From Clostridia bacterium (lineage in GTDB: Bacteria > Bacillota > Clostridia > Lachnospirales > Lachnospiraceae), in the NCBI GenBank assembly GCA_026000755.1, contig BNZC01000006.1, forward strand, positions 1 to 64,000: a DNA stretch of 64,000 bases, in the 5' to 3' direction. Of this stretch, positions 63,901 through 64,000 are shown one piece after another. Positions within the stretch are counted from its first letter, which is position 1, and each line of letters begins with the position of its first letter. The position numbers and the translations under genes are program-made. The notes below the pieces were generated by a model. The model was not told the origin of the DNA. It ran no database searches and saw only the letters and a list, made by a program, of their open reading frames with translations.

Positions 63901-64000
63901 ATGTGTAGATGATATAGTTGATATCGCTGCCGTCAATAATTGGCTCGTCATCGCAGTTTTCTTCCACGGTGTCACTGATGTATAACACGGAGCCGTCGAA
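57947..64000 (-). CDS. Nonribosomal peptide synthetase, A-PCP-C-A-PCP-R with a C-terminal cyclic-nucleotide-type domain (N-terminus beyond edge)
   Basis: The frame is open to base 64000, so the start lies outside. Counting from 63988, the order is: adenylation domain 1 from just before core A3 (YTSGTTGEPKG, ~30; NLYGPTEAS, ~155; LYRTGDL; GRIDTQVKIHGFRIELGEIE); carrier 1 (GGDSIS, ~404); condensation (LTPAQNGMLYH, ~465; PHIILDGWS, ~588, with the catalytic second His kept); adenylation 2 (YTSGSTGKPKG, ~1053); carrier 2 (GGTSIL, ~1429); and thioester reductase (LLTGATGYLG, ~1519; YVQTKLEAEK with Tyr and Lys). From ~1870 to the end comes a CRP-like effector fold, with GEIIGIESLFHKRSVVT resembling a phosphate-binding cassette. 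The reductase predicts release as a peptide aldehyde that may cyclise to a pyrazinone. Both A domains keep the substrate Asp (FDAS, FDGS), so alpha-amino acids are expected. Upstream modules may exist. Confidence 0.92.
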   Translation of the reverse strand, partial: FDGSVLYISDTVEENCDDEPIIDGSDINYIIYTSGTTGEPKGTINFHRGLRNLIDFYTITFEVTKNDIADVYSSFGFDASVFQIFPPLTKGAAIDIIPAELQLDLFALAHYYSEHRITISCLPPATAKLFEPLPESPLRLVLCGGDRATYVPNRNYTQYNLYGPTEASVCATSFLMKEHYDNMPIGKAIPNTELYIVNEAMERLSDGEEGELCIAGLSVAAGYLFREELTAEKFIKNPFSNDPAFAVLYRTGDLCRRLPDGNILFLGRIDTQVKIHGFRIELGEIEATLRTYPGVTDAICAAFDDGNGSKYINGYYTAETELSENKLKTFLSEKLPHYMIPSAIEKIEQIPLTLNGKFDRTALSSKRTSAAVELFHAKNDKEEVLFDALYAVLKTNALDFSQGFIDIGGDSISAMSLCAEVRKRGYLTAATELLDNTNTLSDVAATLRLIPKTTALRKCDSVYDLTPAQNGMLYHYMLDESTTEYINQVVYSIEGTLDIHRCRSAFSVVGEKFPVLKTAIIGIHTAQPTQQIMSERVIEVKGITLNNATIEKVLARDMSRGFDFENDTLFRVTLIREEENYSLLLSFPHIILDGWSVGSIMKTFSEAYEKLSGGVKLTELQTQAANWAQANLSYQEYVAYQKSLDHETSERYFTDLLADYETDTAVFKDDPNTERKRQNLEKSIDIPKSLEKEMEAAAKICRITPNVIYESVYALLLQKMCGSADVAFAKAVMGRNFPIENIENMAGLFINTIPSRIITEKTDTFASLFSRVQKQNNDSRFHEFVDVSAVQKHIPHNGTLFSTLFAYNPFFAPYCGFLSMRITKEIQTSNFDSVLVVEPEPGGTSRIRMQYNSYMFGDTTIEGFLEMYLYLLEQAVHTEKPLALVETLRDTTPVIALGKGTENNIWRDKTYPELFREQARRTPDQIALKDEEGTSLTYRELDNITSYLAENMRTLKVSGASPVAMFVNRTVLYPVAVLSILKAGLAYLPLDSSYPRESIAYMLEDSGTQLILTCDEYMQEAGSYGIRCLSVSEGLAQKDVETPFVSNSKTDDIAYMIYTSGSTGKPKGAMISQRNMVNYCLWSADTFGHDITTAATMSFSFDGSIEQIFPRLLTGGKVIVVNDTTRRDMHALVQLVEREDVTGLMLTTMLTKPFMEIYHGNSLKYLAAGGEKLTLSNLPKDYLLYNLYGPTEGTVVCNAFVVDTTYENIPIGKMTYNMQALILDENNKLLPVGALGQLAISGRQVSFGYWNKPQLSENVFIENPYAYNEDTKIMYLTGDLARILPNGNVLYYGRADSQVKVNGFRIELSGIETVMQTCPLIRDVVAVAQRDSRGNGVLCCYYTAKDVLEPDVLKQFALSHLPGYMVPTAFLQIAEIPLTANGKLNKRALPTIAQAVSSEYEAPVGQTEERLAEVYSQLLSIEKVSRGAEFFSIGGTSILAISAVAKLKPFYDISITKIFEYPVLKDLALVLQTQKKKVDGGQTDTKESLAHLEEKRTRYLETIENLDLSCVKEKATYQTILLTGATGYLGVYMAKELLTNYDVCVYAIVRAENDTEAAERVLEKMQYYFGMVSLPSKLTVYAGDMATEKFGLDDALYATLAEEVDVVVNAAALVKHYGHYEEFEAANVTAVRNLLAFCEERKRKDFAQTSTLSVAEGNVDGVSKVLFTEEDVSIGQHSDNYYVQTKLEAEKIVLSARENGLNTSIYRLGNITIDTQDHVLQQNIDENAFFRIFDGVVGTSVISQSLGRQTLSFVNQCADAICRLLFCENLKNGIYHIESDKVTDMLQTLTDLSVSLCVLEDDVFVRYLSDNLDRKDIGEYAEQILTHVGHLGDETTMETEIRSDKTLRYLSALDFVWKTGNDTILKNMVKRTLSKRISFLRSIPSFAKLSEDALYAFAGGMISRIYEENIYVRHEDKVYDELLLLYDGAGETFITSVSGWEGTVELVKKGEIIGIESLFHKRSVVTLESVFDAMSVYAISVERLNEVIDLFPEIAKAFTDLLGEKLSRSQRLWANIG

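Overview
The window looks like a chromosome segment of an anaerobic, low-to-mid GC Firmicute of the class Clostridia. A Lachnospiraceae-like bacterium is my best guess. The support is the order rplS-lepB-rbgA-lepB-rnhB-FliK-like-fhlB-yraN-pgeF, strong AGGAGG ribosome sites, consensus TTGACA-N17-TATAAT promoters, and oxygen-sensitive chemistry (nitrogenase-like proteins, radical SAM, corrinoid methyltransferases). The genus cannot be fixed from the sequence alone.

Layout. 1-10.6 kb is an accessory, partly decayed region: a DEAD/DEAH helicase with one amber codon, a YoeB toxin with one opal codon beside an intact RelB/DinJ antitoxin, a YdcF-type membrane protein, an intact DUF262/DUF1524 (GmrSD-like) defence protein, small genes set among copies of a repeat, and a MerR/AlbA_2 remnant. 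10.6-16.4 kb holds guaA, a DUF1648-type membrane protein, a divergently transcribed HTH protein with a structured leader, and a class II glutamine amidotransferase. 16.7-32.1 kb is one long co-directional array: metN-metI-metQ, cysK, a glutamine-synthetase-family ligase, two MtaA/UroD-type methyltransferases, two corrinoid proteins, an ASKHA/2Fe-2S corrinoid activator, and a nitrogenase-like set (D-like, K-like, NifH-like, NifX-like, NifB). 32.2-38.8 kb is mobile or accessory: a truncated RelE/ParE-type toxin, an AT-rich ABC exporter cut by an IS3-family element, a DUF3990/DUF3791 module between inverted repeats, gene fragments, and an amidase. 38.9-50.7 kb holds a secreted cell-wall-binding protein and the housekeeping block. 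50.8-54.2 kb is an ABC-2-like transporter with a membrane-anchored partner. 54.3-64 kb, on the minus strand, is an NRPS running off the right edge with its Sfp-type activator and two tandem SpoIIE-type phosphatases.

How the genes may work together. The 21.6-32.1 kb array is the most interesting part. It has the A and C components and the reductive activator of a corrinoid methyl-transfer system, but no substrate-specific B component. In that place sits a nitrogenase-like two-subunit enzyme with its own Fe protein and its own NifB/NifX. I infer that the nitrogenase-like enzyme reductively handles a methylated (perhaps sulfur or amine) substrate and that the corrinoid system carries the methyl group. 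The upstream Met importer, cysteine synthase and glutamate-amine ligase would fit S/N salvage. This is inference; no substrate can be read from the sequence.

A second theme crosses the whole window. Gene boundaries repeatedly carry old, diverged tandem duplications of about 45-105 bp, which copy stop codons, promoters or ribosome-binding sites. Several of them create tiny overlapping leader ORFs of 22-30 codons.
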